Assembly: GCA_022570795.1 (NCBI GenBank)
Contig: JAKUDP010000008.1
Span: 2,046,001 to 2,110,000, forward strand
Length of the DNA stretch: 64,000 bases
From: Sphaerulina vaccinii
Lineage: Eukaryota; Ascomycota; Dothideomycetes; Mycosphaerellales; Mycosphaerellaceae
Direction: 5' to 3'
Shown in pieces: positions 1 through 11,300 of this stretch. Under the pieces are notes generated by a model that was not told the origin of the DNA, did no database searches, and saw nothing but the letters and a program-made list of their open reading frames with translations. Made by a program: the position numbers and the translations under genes. How positions within the stretch are numbered: position 1 is the stretch's first letter; each line of letters begins with the position of its first letter.

Positions 1-1626
1 GGTGGATGAGGCACATTGTATCTCCGAATGGGGCCACGCCTTTCGTCCCGTATGATCTGTCCATAACGCACGGACGTTCAATCGCTGACTGAGCTTGGAA
101 TGATAGGACTACTTGAAAGTCGCTCGATTTGCGCAAGAGATCCAAGCCGAGCGAGTTGTCTGTTTGACAGCTACAGCCACACCTGCTGTTGCGAAGGACG
201 TCTGTAAAGCGTTCAACATCGACGATGCCGGTCTATTCCGAACCACGACATTCCGATCCAATCTGAAGCTCAAGGCTCAATCGTATATGACAAAGGCGGA
301 GTCCTGGCCGAAGCTGGAGGCTTTCTTGAAGGCGTATCCTGGAAGCACTATCATCTATGTCACCACTCACAACCAAGCAGAAGAGCTCGCTGAGCGCCTG
401 CGAAAGCGTGGATTCAAGACAGAGCACTTCCACGCCGGCATGAAGGCGGAAGACAAGACAAGGGTGCAAGAGAAGTTCATGGCTTCGAACTCCTTGATTA
501 TGTGCGCCACAATCGCCTTCGGAATGGGCATCGACAAAGCTGATATCCGCAATGTGATACACTACGACATACCCAGGAGTCTCGAGGGTTACAGTCAAGA
601 GATTGGCAGAGCTGGACGTGATGGTCTCGACTCACAGTGCATTGCATTCTTGTGCGCTGAAGATCTGCATCTTCGAGAAACGTTCGCACGGGGTGATCTT
701 CCCAGCAAGAGTTCCGTGTTTGCTCTATTGCAAAGTGTGTTCTCTCACAAAGCTTCAGCAGGTCCGCTGCCAACGATCGAGATGAACAATGCCCATCTAA
801 GCAAGGACTTTGATATCAACGCGACTACACTGGGAAACATCATGGCGCAGCTTGAGCTACGCTTCGGCCTCCTGCGAGCCACTACCCCTAAGTACACGAA
901 GTATCAGTACAAGCAGCAGCTGTCCACGGAGCGAGACCAAACACCAGCTGCCAGAGCTATTCGAGCTACCGCAAAGGCAGCAAAAGTATGGACTCATGTA
1001 GATGCTGATGCGGCTGCCACTCGATACAGTGTGGAGAGATCCATCATTGTCAGCAAGCTCAACGAGTGGCATGACAACAGGCTCATTGAAATGCAGCCTG
1101 CAGGAGTCATAAACATCTATCGGGTGCTGAGCAAGTGGCCCCCAGCTCCAGCCGAAGCGCAACGTCTCACCGATGAGCTCTACAAAGATCTCAAGCATCG
1201 GGAACAACAGGCGTTGGACCGTATGCAAGAGGTGATTGACATGATCACTGGTCGGGCGTGCTTCGCTCAGGAGCTTGCGAAACACTTTGGTGACCAGGTC
1301 GCTGAATGCGGAAGCTGCACGTGGTGCACGACACGTGTTGCTGTGGAGAAAGTCGTGCGTCCAAAAGTACCTTGGGATCCGAAAGCTTTTGCGAAAGTCC
1401 TCGCAGCGTGTAAGGATCGAGATGACGCACGATACCTTGCTCGCATTGCCTTTGGCATCGGCAGTCCAAGAGTAACAGCAGCAAAGTTGAAGAGTAACCC
1501 TATCTTTGGCTCGATGGAGAATCATGACTTTACGGTAAGCATCTCTGCGCACAGTTCACGCTGGAGGCACGACTGACCTGTTCGTAGGACATTCTCAAAG
1601 CAGCTCAGACTGTTTGTTCCAAGTGA
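1..1626 (+). CDS. RecQ-family ATP-dependent DNA helicase, 3' part
   Basis: A 3'-5' DNA helicase of the RecQ family, which unwinds recombination and replication intermediates in the nucleus. The 5' end lies outside the window. The reading frame starts at base 2 with the Walker B/DEAH motif (VDEAHCISEWGH). I infer introns at 50-106, inside the conserved FRPDYL stretch, and at 1535-1587, which moves the end from 1576 to a short exon coding DILKAAQTVCSK and stopping at 1624-1626. Motif III (LTATAT), motif V and motif VI (QEIGRAGRDG) are intact. A RecQ-type zinc-binding segment (CGSCTWC, near residue 400 of the visible part) follows the helicase core. No HRDC domain is apparent. Family assignment is firm; which fungal RecQ paralogue it is cannot be told without the N-terminus. 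Confidence 0.9.
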
Positions 1627-2530
1627 GTGATTGGGGCTTGCTTTCTCCTCAACATCTTAACCGACAAAGCCGCTATCCTTCCGCGGAAGCAAGACGTTGA
1701 TCTTTCATAGGCAGAGCTGTGCTGCAAGTCAGAAGAAGAGATCCTTGGTCCATGAAGGCTGGGAGTTCTAGATCAAAGCGAGCTGGAGGCAATGCGACTG
1801 GCACATGCTGAACAAGATGATGTGTCTTAGAACGTGATGCCGCTGTACAACATTGTATACTGAGATGTCCTTACGTATTTCATGAATAATGAATTGATCC
1901 GAATGATAGATTACTGCTCTGTAACACTACTGGATGAGTCCTACGCACAGAGCTATCGATATGAGGATTATTCACTTCTGAGCTAGTATTCAGCGTCATA
2001 CTGCGTCTTAGGCCGTATTCAGAGTCTTGAACAGTCTTCAGATATCCGCGTCCGAATCCGAGTTGGTATAGACCCACTTAGTCCGAGAAGGTGGCAGGGT
2101 GTCGTTCTACGTAAATATCTTCTCAGTGTAATCGGATTTTAAATCTTTGCGCTCGATGATTGCTATGCTAGACTTGCTATCCGAGTTCAATGTTGTTTGC
2201 TCGATACCAGATCCCGGTCCACAAACTCTAGATGAATCCATGTCGATTGCTGTACAGAAGCAGAAACATGGATATTTTCGAAAAATCGTTAATTCGGACT
2301 CTTCGAAATTGAGCCTCTCGCTCTGAACTGATTGTCCTGAAAACTTCCAAACATTGCAAACAGGCCCGGGCAGATAGACTAGGCATTTGTGCGAATCTGT
2401 CCGAAGCACCTCGTCGTTGTCCCAGTGATTTCGGGTAACCCTAAGATGGACCTCTGGGCGTTGAGAAGCCAGAAGTTGTGTAATGACCCTAAGTAAGAAC
2501 AGCACTTTTGGTATAGCATACCATACTCCC
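1627..2530. other. intergenic, convergent 3' ends
   Basis: Spacer between the converging RecQ and COG6 genes. Open frames here, such as the one on the minus strand at 2107-2541, have no recognisable domain and no convincing start. I see no gene, repeat or RNA. Confidence 0.6.
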
Positions 2531-4912
2531 TTACGAAGCATGATCCTTCACAATACCTCTAACCCTCTTCCTCTCATCAGGATCCAGTTTCCACTCCACA
2601 CCAGTCTGCCTGTCAAGTTCTGCCCCTGTCAATTTAGTTATCTCATCCCACTCATCATCTTCCATATTCATAATCAGAGTCATTTGTGTACAACGTGTAA
2701 AAGCATCTCGTAGTTCGTATTTGCCTCCTTTGACTGCAGTTGCTACGATTGCTGCAATGTCTCTTTCTAATCTGATAGCGCCGAGCTCGTTGACGCGGCC
2801 GTAGTAGGACCAGATTCGCTTTTCGAGTTGTTTGGCGAGATGCGTTATGGTTGCTGTGAGGAGTTTGTCGTAGATGGTTGGGGTCGCGATGCGTTTGATG
2901 GGAAGGGTGAAAGCTTGCCAGCCGCGTTCGAAACGTTGGGAGACGAGATCGTCGGAAGCATTGTTGTCATCGTTAGTGGCTGTGGCTTCTTCGTCGTATT
3001 CGATGTTCTTGAAGGTTTCGAGAAAGACTGGGCGAAGACGAGGACGCATTACCTGCTTCAGCATGACTTCGATTGCTTCATTTATGAGTACTGCGGTTTT
3101 GTCGGCGAAGTTCTTTTCCATGCCTAGTAGAGTGGTTTCGGCGACTTGGTGTTCGTTGCCGAAGGGGAAAGTGTCTACGAGAACTGATTCACTCGGTGCA
3201 GCAGCGGAAGAAGCTTGACCTAGACATGTTCGGATGATCCTTCGAACGTAGTCTGTGGCTACATCGAGGTTGTTGATCAGAACCAGGAATGAGATGATCA
3301 GGTTCTCTGGAGGTAAAGCGCCCTGTATCGCAGCCTTCGGGTAGCTTTCATCTCGCATCTTCCGCTGCTCCATGCCGAAGAAGTCTGTACCTAGTACTCG
3401 TCCGACTGCTGGAATGACGTTTCGCACAATGCTGAGCTGCGAGGTCGACAGTGTACGTTGTAGGACCTGGTTGACAATGTACATGATGTCGTCGACTGCA
3501 GAAGTGATGAATGGCGGGCTGGCACCGAGTTGCTTGCTTGGATTTAGCGTCAGATCTGAGGGAGGCTCGTCGATCTGGAAAGACTTCTCCACTGATCGAC
3601 GGAAGAAGAAGGTCGCCATAGCATTGAACGGATCGATAAGCAGTTCTGAAATCTTCTTCTGTAGCGTACTGTGGACCAGAAAGCTTGGTAGATGCAGATT
3701 GTCGTCAAGATTGTCGTTGTCATGCGCACTGGTTTTGCCTGCCAGGAAGCGCGTATACAATGACCAGCGGCCCAGCATGACCGCACTCTCGTTCAGCAGC
3801 GCGTCAATCTCCTTCATGTCCACACTATCATCTTCACTAGTACGGCCAGATCCTGGTGCAGGTGATCCGGTCCTGGTAGGCAGAGTCGATTTCTGCGCCG
3901 GCAGGAAGCTCTGTACAAAGAAGTTAAAGGGATAGCTTTTGATTTCTGTAAGCCTGCGATGCACACGACGATCCTCGGACCAGCTATCTAGCACAAGTCC
4001 GCCTTGTCGATCAGCTTCCACTTGTATTCGCTCGATGACTTTGGTCATGCTACCAGGTCCATAGTGACGTTCGACCAGCGGTTGATGGCCTTCGACGATC
4101 TGTGCAATGTGCTCGAACAGCTTCGTCAATGCTTGTGCGTAGAACATGCCATCTCTCCCACGAGTGGAGCTCATGTTACTTCGAGCGCGAGATGCAATAC
4201 CGCCACAGACATAGCGGCCGTATGCTTCCAGTCCGACATCTCCACGACCGATGAGTGGAAAGAGCTTGAAGAAGCGAGTGATTCGTGCTCCATCGCCATC
4301 ACTTTCAGCCTTCTCGAACTCGCGTACGAACAGGCCCTTCAGACTTTCTGCTGCATTGTCGAGAGTTACCCGAGGCGGATCAGGCACTTCAGCAGTTGGC
4401 ACAATCTCTTCTGCAAATGCCCCATCTATGACAGAAGCAGGGATCTTGTATGCTCGATGCAGATAATCTGCAGCAGTCTCCCAGTCCTGAGGAGCGCCCA
4501 TGGATCCATGGACACCGAGCACGCATGCTTTCAGCTCAGCCACTTGCTCGACGACTTCGAGAGTAGACTTCACGGCGGCCTGTTCCTGGTCGAGCTTCTT
4601 GACAGCACCAGATATCCTGTGAGCTGTGGAGGCAGCATTTGAAAGCATGCCATTGCTGATATTTCGGGTGGCGATTACTTGGGATCCAAGCTGAGCTCGC
4701 GCGAGGTCTAGTCGACTGAGCTGGCGATTCAGGTCTTTTTGAGAAGCAAGTAAGCTATCCAGACGGGATGTCACCGTGGCTTCTCTTCGCGATAGTTCTT
4801 GAAGTGAGATCCGTATCTCTGTGACAGAGCTGGCATTGTCGATATCGACATTGTTTTCGTGACTATCGCCATGCCCATTTGTGAGGAGTGGCATATTGGC
4901 AGTAGCTGTCAC
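2531..4912 (-). CDS. COG6: Conserved oligomeric Golgi complex subunit 6 (Cog6)
   Basis: Subunit of the COG tethering complex, lobe B, which holds retrograde vesicles at the Golgi and so maintains glycosyltransferase recycling. A single uninterrupted frame of 793 residues matches the expected length for fungal Cog6. The N-terminal 120 residues form a heptad-rich coiled coil (ISLQELSRREATVTSRLDSL, then RQLSRLDLARAQLG) typical of COG subunits. The middle carries the characteristic run ARITRFFKLFPLIGRGDVGLEAYGRYVCGGIASR, of which RFFKLFPLIGRG is the most diagnostic part. The C-terminal half is helical with no catalytic motif, as expected for a tether. The ATG at 4912 was chosen because it precedes the coiled coil by a short polar leader. 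It is divergent from the NIPA-type transporter gene. Confidence 0.9.
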   Translation of the reverse strand: MTATANMPLLTNGHGDSHENNVDIDNASSVTEIRISLQELSRREATVTSRLDSLLASQKDLNRQLSRLDLARAQLGSQVIATRNISNGMLSNAASTAHRISGAVKKLDQEQAAVKSTLEVVEQVAELKACVLGVHGSMGAPQDWETAADYLHRAYKIPASVIDGAFAEEIVPTAEVPDPPRVTLDNAAESLKGLFVREFEKAESDGDGARITRFFKLFPLIGRGDVGLEAYGRYVCGGIASRARSNMSSTRGRDGMFYAQALTKLFEHIAQIVEGHQPLVERHYGPGSMTKVIERIQVEADRQGGLVLDSWSEDRRVHRRLTEIKSYPFNFFVQSFLPAQKSTLPTRTGSPAPGSGRTSEDDSVDMKEIDALLNESAVMLGRWSLYTRFLAGKTSAHDNDNLDDNLHLPSFLVHSTLQKKISELLIDPFNAMATFFFRRSVEKSFQIDEPPSDLTLNPSKQLGASPPFITSAVDDIMYIVNQVLQRTLSTSQLSIVRNVIPAVGRVLGTDFFGMEQRKMRDESYPKAAIQGALPPENLIISFLVLINNLDVATDYVRRIIRTCLGQASSAAAPSESVLVDTFPFGNEHQVAETTLLGMEKNFADKTAVLINEAIEVMLKQVMRPRLRPVFLETFKNIEYDEEATATNDDNNASDDLVSQRFERGWQAFTLPIKRIATPTIYDKLLTATITHLAKQLEKRIWSYYGRVNELGAIRLERDIAAIVATAVKGGKYELRDAFTRCTQMTLIMNMEDDEWDEITKLTGAELDRQTGVEWKLDPDERKRVRGIVKDHAS

Positions 4913-5622
4913 TGAGGAAGAGGCGAGGTGGTGGTTAGGGTTTCCCGAGGTCAGATCTCAGACGAGGGTGTGTGAGACTTGAAACAGTAGCGTGGTTCCG
5001 CTGGTGTGGCACGCGTTTTCTCGCCAAGAACGCGTTCCTCAAACACATGCAATTGTCCATGTCAACGAAGTGCATATGGCCATAAGGCTGTGTATTCCAT
5101 ATGACAGAGTACCGAGTACCCTCAAGGTGAGTTCCTTGAACACAGCTTGGTACAATCTGCAGCCTTCACGCCTCCATTGCGTGTATCTCTGACTGCGCCA
5201 CTTGAGATTCCAGACTTTGTCGCTAGCCGCTGGGGGTTCCACAACATGTCCAGGTTGTGTGTTAGCGATACAGAAACACATTCGTAAACACTCGTTATCT
5301 TTCAGCTTTTCGTGACGGAATTGTATACCATTCTTCAGCACATATTCTTCCCGACGATCACTCCTGCCTTGAACAGCGATTGCGACTTGCGCCTCCTTTC
5401 CCGTATCGATTCGATTCGCGATAGCACGAGCGAGAAAGAGCTACGAACAACTTCGGATTAAGCAACGGAAAGAGAGCTGCGCATAACACAGGAGCATTGG
5501 GAGGACTCGGGATCTCATATGGCTACTGGCACAGTGCTATAGACAAGCCAATCCGTAGCATCCTTTGGCCGCGATCCCGCCCATCTGGAACATAAGGCTG
5601 TAGAGCCTCTGGACTTTCTACC
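4913..5622. promoter_or_regulatory. shared divergent promoter region (COG6 / NIPA-type gene)
   Basis: A 710-bp spacer between two head-to-head genes must hold both promoters and 5' leaders. No strong TATA element or recognisable binding-site cluster was seen. The frames inside it are short and do not resemble proteins. Confidence 0.5.
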
Positions 5623-7786
5623 ATGGACGCCGCTGGCCACGCCCTCTTCCAAGCCGCAGACTTGGTCCTCCGGCAGGCTACTGAGACGACAGCAACCCCC
5701 ACAAGCACAGTCTCTGCTACAGCATCCGCGACAACGACAGCAGCTGCCAAAGCAACACGGCCAGCCTACTATAAAATAGTGGGAATAGTACTGGCTGTCG
5801 CATCAGGACTCTTCATTGGTACCTCCTTTGTGATCAAGAAGAAGGGCTTGTTGAAGGCCAATGTCAAGTACAGCGAAGAGGCAGGAGAAGGTTATGGATA
5901 TCTCAAAAATGCCTGGTGGTGGTTAGGCATGACGCTTATGATCGTCGGAGAAATCTGTAACTTTGTCGCATACGCCTTTACCGACGCGATCCTGGTGACA
6001 CCACTCGGAGCCATATCTGTCGTGGTCTGCGCTGTCCTGTCATGGGTGATCCTTAAGGAGAGGCTCAGCTTCGTGGGATGGGTCGCATGCTTCCTTTGCA
6101 TTGTGGGATCTGTGGTCATCACGCTCAATGCGCCAGAGCAGTCGGCTGTCTCGAATATCCAGGAAATGCAGCACTACGTTATTGCACCCGGCTTTCTCAG
6201 CTTTGCCGGAGTCATAATTGTGGGTTGCATTGCAGTGGCAGTGTGGGTGGCTCCGAGGTACGGCAAGAAGAGCATGATGGTCTACTTGACAATTTGCAGC
6301 TTGATTGGAGGTCTTAGTGTGGTGGCTACCCAAGGGCTGGGTGCTACTATCATTGCAGCCATTGGAGGAGAGCAGCAGTTCAACAAGTGGTTCACTTATG
6401 TCCTGTTCGTCTTCGTGATATGTACACTGCTGACGGAGATAATATATCTGAACGTGAGTATTTCTGACTTTCCTCGCCGAACCACTGCTAACAGTCTCAC
6501 AGAAAGCATTGAACATCTTCAACGCTGCACTGGTCACGCCGACTTACTACGTCTACTTCACCTCCTCGACGATAATAACATCAGCGGTGCTGTTTCGAGG
6601 ATTCCACGGCACGACGAACCAGATCATCGACGTAGTCATGGGCTTCTTGACTATCTGCTCAGGTGTCGTGCTACTACAGCTAGCGAAGTCATCCAAGGAG
6701 ATACCGGACAGCAAAGTGTTGAGCGGCGACCTAGACCAGATCAGAGCAGCAGCTGAGGTTGAAGAGCCAGAATATGAGCCTCGGGCAGATACTATACGTG
6801 GTGGAGCAGGTATCATTCGTGCACTTAGCAAGACGAGAACCAAGAAAGAGGCGGAAGAAGTGAAGAGAATAGCCGAAGAGCGCATGCAACCCATTGGCGA
6901 GAACGAGGTTGTAGAGTGGGATGGACTTCGAAGACGCATGACAGTATCGACACAAGGTGGCTCAGTACGACGGCCGAAGACACCGCACCCGCCTTTAGGC
7001 ATGTCACAGTTCCCACCAGAAGACGACATTAGCGAGCCTGATAGCGAGGTCCATCCTGGATTCTTCGGTCGCATAGGAAGAAACTTCACCCAGAGACGTC
7101 AGCAAAGAGGACACAGCCCAGTACCTCTCGATAGTGTCACAGCTGACAAGCACGAAACACAAGAACACCTGTACAGCATGCCCGGCGGACTACGGCGTGT
7201 CGATGGCCACGATGAGGAAGATACCGCATACAAGGGCGCAATAAGCAGTTCACAGCACATCCACTTCTCGGACGATGGAAGCGAACGAGCACGAGCAGAC
7301 TCACAATCAAGTAGTCTCGCACCTCCACGACCTCCTCCGCATGGTAGCGGCAGTAGGCCCAACACAGGCGGTGCCAGTCGACAATTCTCCTTCCAGAACG
7401 TCTTCTCGCGAAACAGATCAGACGCAGGATCGGTCGATGGAGTCAGGCCCCTTAGTAGGGGTGCCCTATCATTCCAAAGTCGAGGCAGTGCCAGTCGTTC
7501 AGGAGCCGCCAATACTACAACCGAAGAAGAACGGCTTGGACTGGTCCATGGCGATTCACATAAAATTCTGCCTGTGTATACCGAAGAACCTGAAGACGTC
7601 TCACACAGAAGTGATAGCGATGAATGGCAGGTTACCAGTAGGCCTGGTTCTAGTCCGGAAGTCATTGGTGGAGATCTTGGGTCTACTGGGCGAAGTCGAC
7701 GAGACGATGGTTATAACGATGATGACGATGATGATGATCTTTATGATGATCGAGGGACTGGAAGAAGTGGGAGAGCATTTGTATAG
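5623..7786 (+). CDS. NIPA-type (DUF803) magnesium transporter
   Basis: Multi-pass membrane protein of the NIPA/DUF803 family, members of which carry Mg2+ across plasma or endosomal membranes. One intron (6454-6502, gtgagt...cacag) joins ...EIIYLN to KALNIFNAALVTPTYYV, giving 704 residues. After a Thr/Ser/Ala-rich leader (about 50 residues), the first helix contains the family signature GLFIGTSFVIKKKGL. The motifs GEICNFVAYAF, LVTPLGA and ALVTPTYYVYF follow, so about nine helices span residues 50-350. The last 350 residues are a cytosolic, low-complexity tail ending in a run of aspartates (about residues 685-695) before a basic tip. Fungal members often carry such long tails; the tail's role is unknown. 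The DUF803 assignment is firm; the substrate is inferred from the family. Confidence 0.88.
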
Positions 7787-8373
7787 CGTTCTGTGCTTGG
7801 TCGGCTGTTTCGTGGCCACTCTGAAGCTAGCAAGGCGTCTGGTGTTGTTACAAGAAGTGCAGAAACCTCGGAAGAGATGGATATTGTTGAGGCGAAAGTG
7901 TTAGATATGGTCTAAGAAGGCTGTACAGATTATCAGTGTTAGACATGTTCATCAGAATAGGACGTTGTACAATGGAATGTACATATCGATGATCAGCACT
8001 GTTTTGCAAAGGAAATGGCAAAACAATCGCCCTCGTGCAGGACAATAACCATTACACTGATAACACACACCATAATGTGATCACTCTTGCATACTACGCT
8101 ATGTTGGTCAAGCACAGGCTATACCAGTGACTTACTGACTGAGCCACGGAGGCTCGGACGATTGTTAGAAGTTGGTATGATTCGGATTGTATGTTAATGT
8201 CACACTCGGAGATAGCCTACAAACTCAGGACAAGGTCAGAATATATGTATATTACTCGTCAAGGTCAATTTCATCTATGTCGTGCAGTTCCATGCTCGTA
8301 CCATTGCGCCTGTCCATTACCCACCCGTCATGCTCGCCCGGCGTCAGATCAGATACTTTCAACAGCCGGATAA
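7787..8373. other. intergenic, convergent 3' ends
   Basis: Spacer between the 3' ends of the NIPA-type gene and the A-T-C enzyme gene. Nothing recognisable. Confidence 0.6.
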
Positions 8374-11300
8374 TTACATGCAGATAAGTTCTCCAACAGT
8401 CTTCGTCCAATTGTCCTCTTTACCCATCTTATCCACAAGTCCGACAAGATTATCAAGAGCCCTTTCAGCTTCAGCAAGACTCATATGCTCAGCATCCCAA
8501 CTAAAGCTTAGCGCTACACTTCTCTTATCATCAAGCAGGAACCCAGTAATTGTCAAACCATTATCCATTCTCGTCAACATTTGCTGGAACTGCAGACCCT
8601 TGGGATTCTGTGCTGTAGGTGCTGTGGGTAACCAGTTGAAACTCTGTCTACGAATCAAGGGAAGAAGCGATTCGGCATCACGTTCACGTTCAGCGAAAGT
8701 GCGAGTGTCGTCGGAGGAAAGAGGATCTCGTAGACGGTCCACAATGCGGAAGAATGGTGTATGAGCGTAAGCGCTGTTTTGTTCTTCGTCTTTAGTGACT
8801 TGTTGCATCAAAGCCAGTAGGGACTTGGAACGAGCGACTGGGATGCGGTCGAGGACGTATTCAGTCGTGCAGCCAGAGACGTCGAGAGGGTTACCAGTGT
8901 AGGCTTCTCGTTCAAGGGCACTGTAGTCTGAGCTGAAAGGCCATGTGCGAGCTGCGTTGATTGTGCCGAAGATGGCGTCTTTGCCTCCTGTTTTAGCGAT
9001 GTTGAGGATAGCTATTGCGGCTTTGACGAGCATGAAGACTGGGACGTTGTATTCTGCTTTCAGGCGAGTGATGTTTTCGACTTTGACCATTCTGCGGATG
9101 CCTTGTTGTGCTCGGATCTTGTCGGCTTGGGCGACAGAGCGCTCTCCTCGTCGTGCTTTGGTGCCGTTCCATCTCGTCCAGTTCAGATCGCTGCCTTTGA
9201 ACCACTCTGCTGCTCGTTGAGGTGGCCAGAGGGACGACTCGGGTATTGAAGAGATACCTTGATGCTTCTCAGACCAGTACTTGATTCCATTGTCAGCTTC
9301 CAGGCCATCGCGGTGATCGAAGAATGCAGTTGCATAGTCCTTGAACTGCGCATGAGGGACGACAGTGCCTTCTTTGGTGAGTAGGGTGACGATGTCTTCA
9401 AGCCACAGCTTTGTCATGCTCATGTCATTAACAGCATGTGAGATGATCATAACCAGACCAGAAGTGCCATCGCTTCGTACCTTGGCAACGTGGAACTTGA
9501 CAAGTGGACCAGGCGCACTGGCGTTGTCATGCACAGGATGATCGATAAGAAGGCTGTTGAGGTCTCCTTTCTTCTCGACTTCCCAGCCGGTGGTCATGGA
9601 TGCTTTCAGCCAGTCCTCGGTGGCATTGACAGTTGCCAGCAACATGTCTTCACCGAGAAGAAAGCCCATCGATCGCATGGTCGGGTGGAACTCAAGTGAT
9701 GTCTTGATCGCACGCTCAAGACTTTCAGCATCCACAGGTGCGTTGTAGCTGAAGCGCAAGTTCCATGAGCATGGCCGAGCACGATTGAGGAAGATGGCAT
9801 CCCAATCCGGAAGAGGCATGACATCCTCGACGTTTGTCCACTTCATGCCATATGGTGCAAGCACACATTCCGCAGCATAGACTGTCTCATAAAACACGTC
9901 TTCGCTCTCCCGGCAATGTGGCATGTCCTGTAGTGAGGGTGGTCCATCACGTTTTGGCTGGATGGGCACCGCACTCTTGAGTGGCCGAGCAGCGATGAGA
10001 TCCGCTTGATCCTGAATAGACTCGCAGTTCTTGAAGTCCTCGACTGTAATGTCTCGTCCAAGCTCCTTCTTGACTGAGCTGGATAGCTGCATCATCATCA
10101 ACGAGTCGGCGAATGCATCGATCAGTGTCTCAGGAAGTAGCCCGTCAGTCCCGCTGATCATCTTCCAGATGTTGATGAGTTGGTCAACAGTAGAGCCAGA
10201 CTTGTCGACACCCTTCTCTGCTTCCACCTTGAGGTACTCTCGTACTGTCTTAGCGAGCTCGACCTTTCGGATCTTGCCTGAGGCAGTGGTTGGCCAAGCA
10301 CCGAGGCCAATGTCGCTCAGTCGAAGGACAAGCTTTGGCGCGAATGCTGCACCAAGGTCACGCTGAGTGTCATTCTTCAGCTCAGCCAAGTTGGCTTGCT
10401 GGTTTTCATGCTCGATGATGACAGCGATTGGGACTTCACCAGCCATATCATCAGGTGCGCCCACGACTTGCACTTGAAACACGCCCGGCTTTTTGCTGAG
10501 GTAGTCTTCGATGCTAGCAGGTGAGATGTTCTCACCACCTCTGATGATCATGTCCTTGTATCTGCCAGTGATACGGACAGCACCATCCTGATCCATGATA
10601 GCCTGGTCACCAGTGATGATCCATCTGGTGCCTTCATCGTCCACATAGAAGTCGCTTGACGAGACTCGAGGATCCATGTATCGAGGAATGACTTGAGGAC
10701 CGCCGTTGTGGAGCTCTCCATACTCGCCACGAGGTAGGATATCTCGAGTGCCAGGTTCACAGATTTTGACACAGGTCGCTCGCACAGGACGTCCAGACAT
10801 AACTTCGCCATCACGGAGCACAGAGCCCTCATCAACAGACCATGCCATGGTACCTGGAGATTCTGTCATGCCATAGCTCGTGCTCGATGGCACTTTCAGA
10901 GTTGATGCGCAAGCATCAATCAGGCTAGGAAGCACACCGGCTCCACTGATGTCGATGCTGACCAGGGTGCTGAGGTCGGTCTGGGAGAATGCTGGGTGTG
11001 CCAGGATGGCCTGAGCAGTGGTTGGTACCAAGCCCATGTGCGTTGCTTGAAATTGATCGAAACATTCTAGCGTTGCTTGTGCTTCGAACGAGTCGGAAGG
11101 ATATATGACCATGCCACCTCGCAGCCAGAAGCCTAGTGACCAGCCAATACCGTATGAATGGAATCCTGGAAGGTGCTGCACAAATCGGTGACCACTGCCA
11201 ACTTTCTGAGCGTCCATATAACCTAATGCTGCATTCAAGCACTGGAAGCTTGTCAAAGCACATGGCTTAGGCAGAGAAGTCGTGCCGCTTGTGAACAAAA

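Noticed and set aside
857..1552. Long minus-strand open frame of 231 codons
   Set aside because: It lies antisense to the RecQ helicase coding sequence and shows no domain; it is a shadow of that frame.
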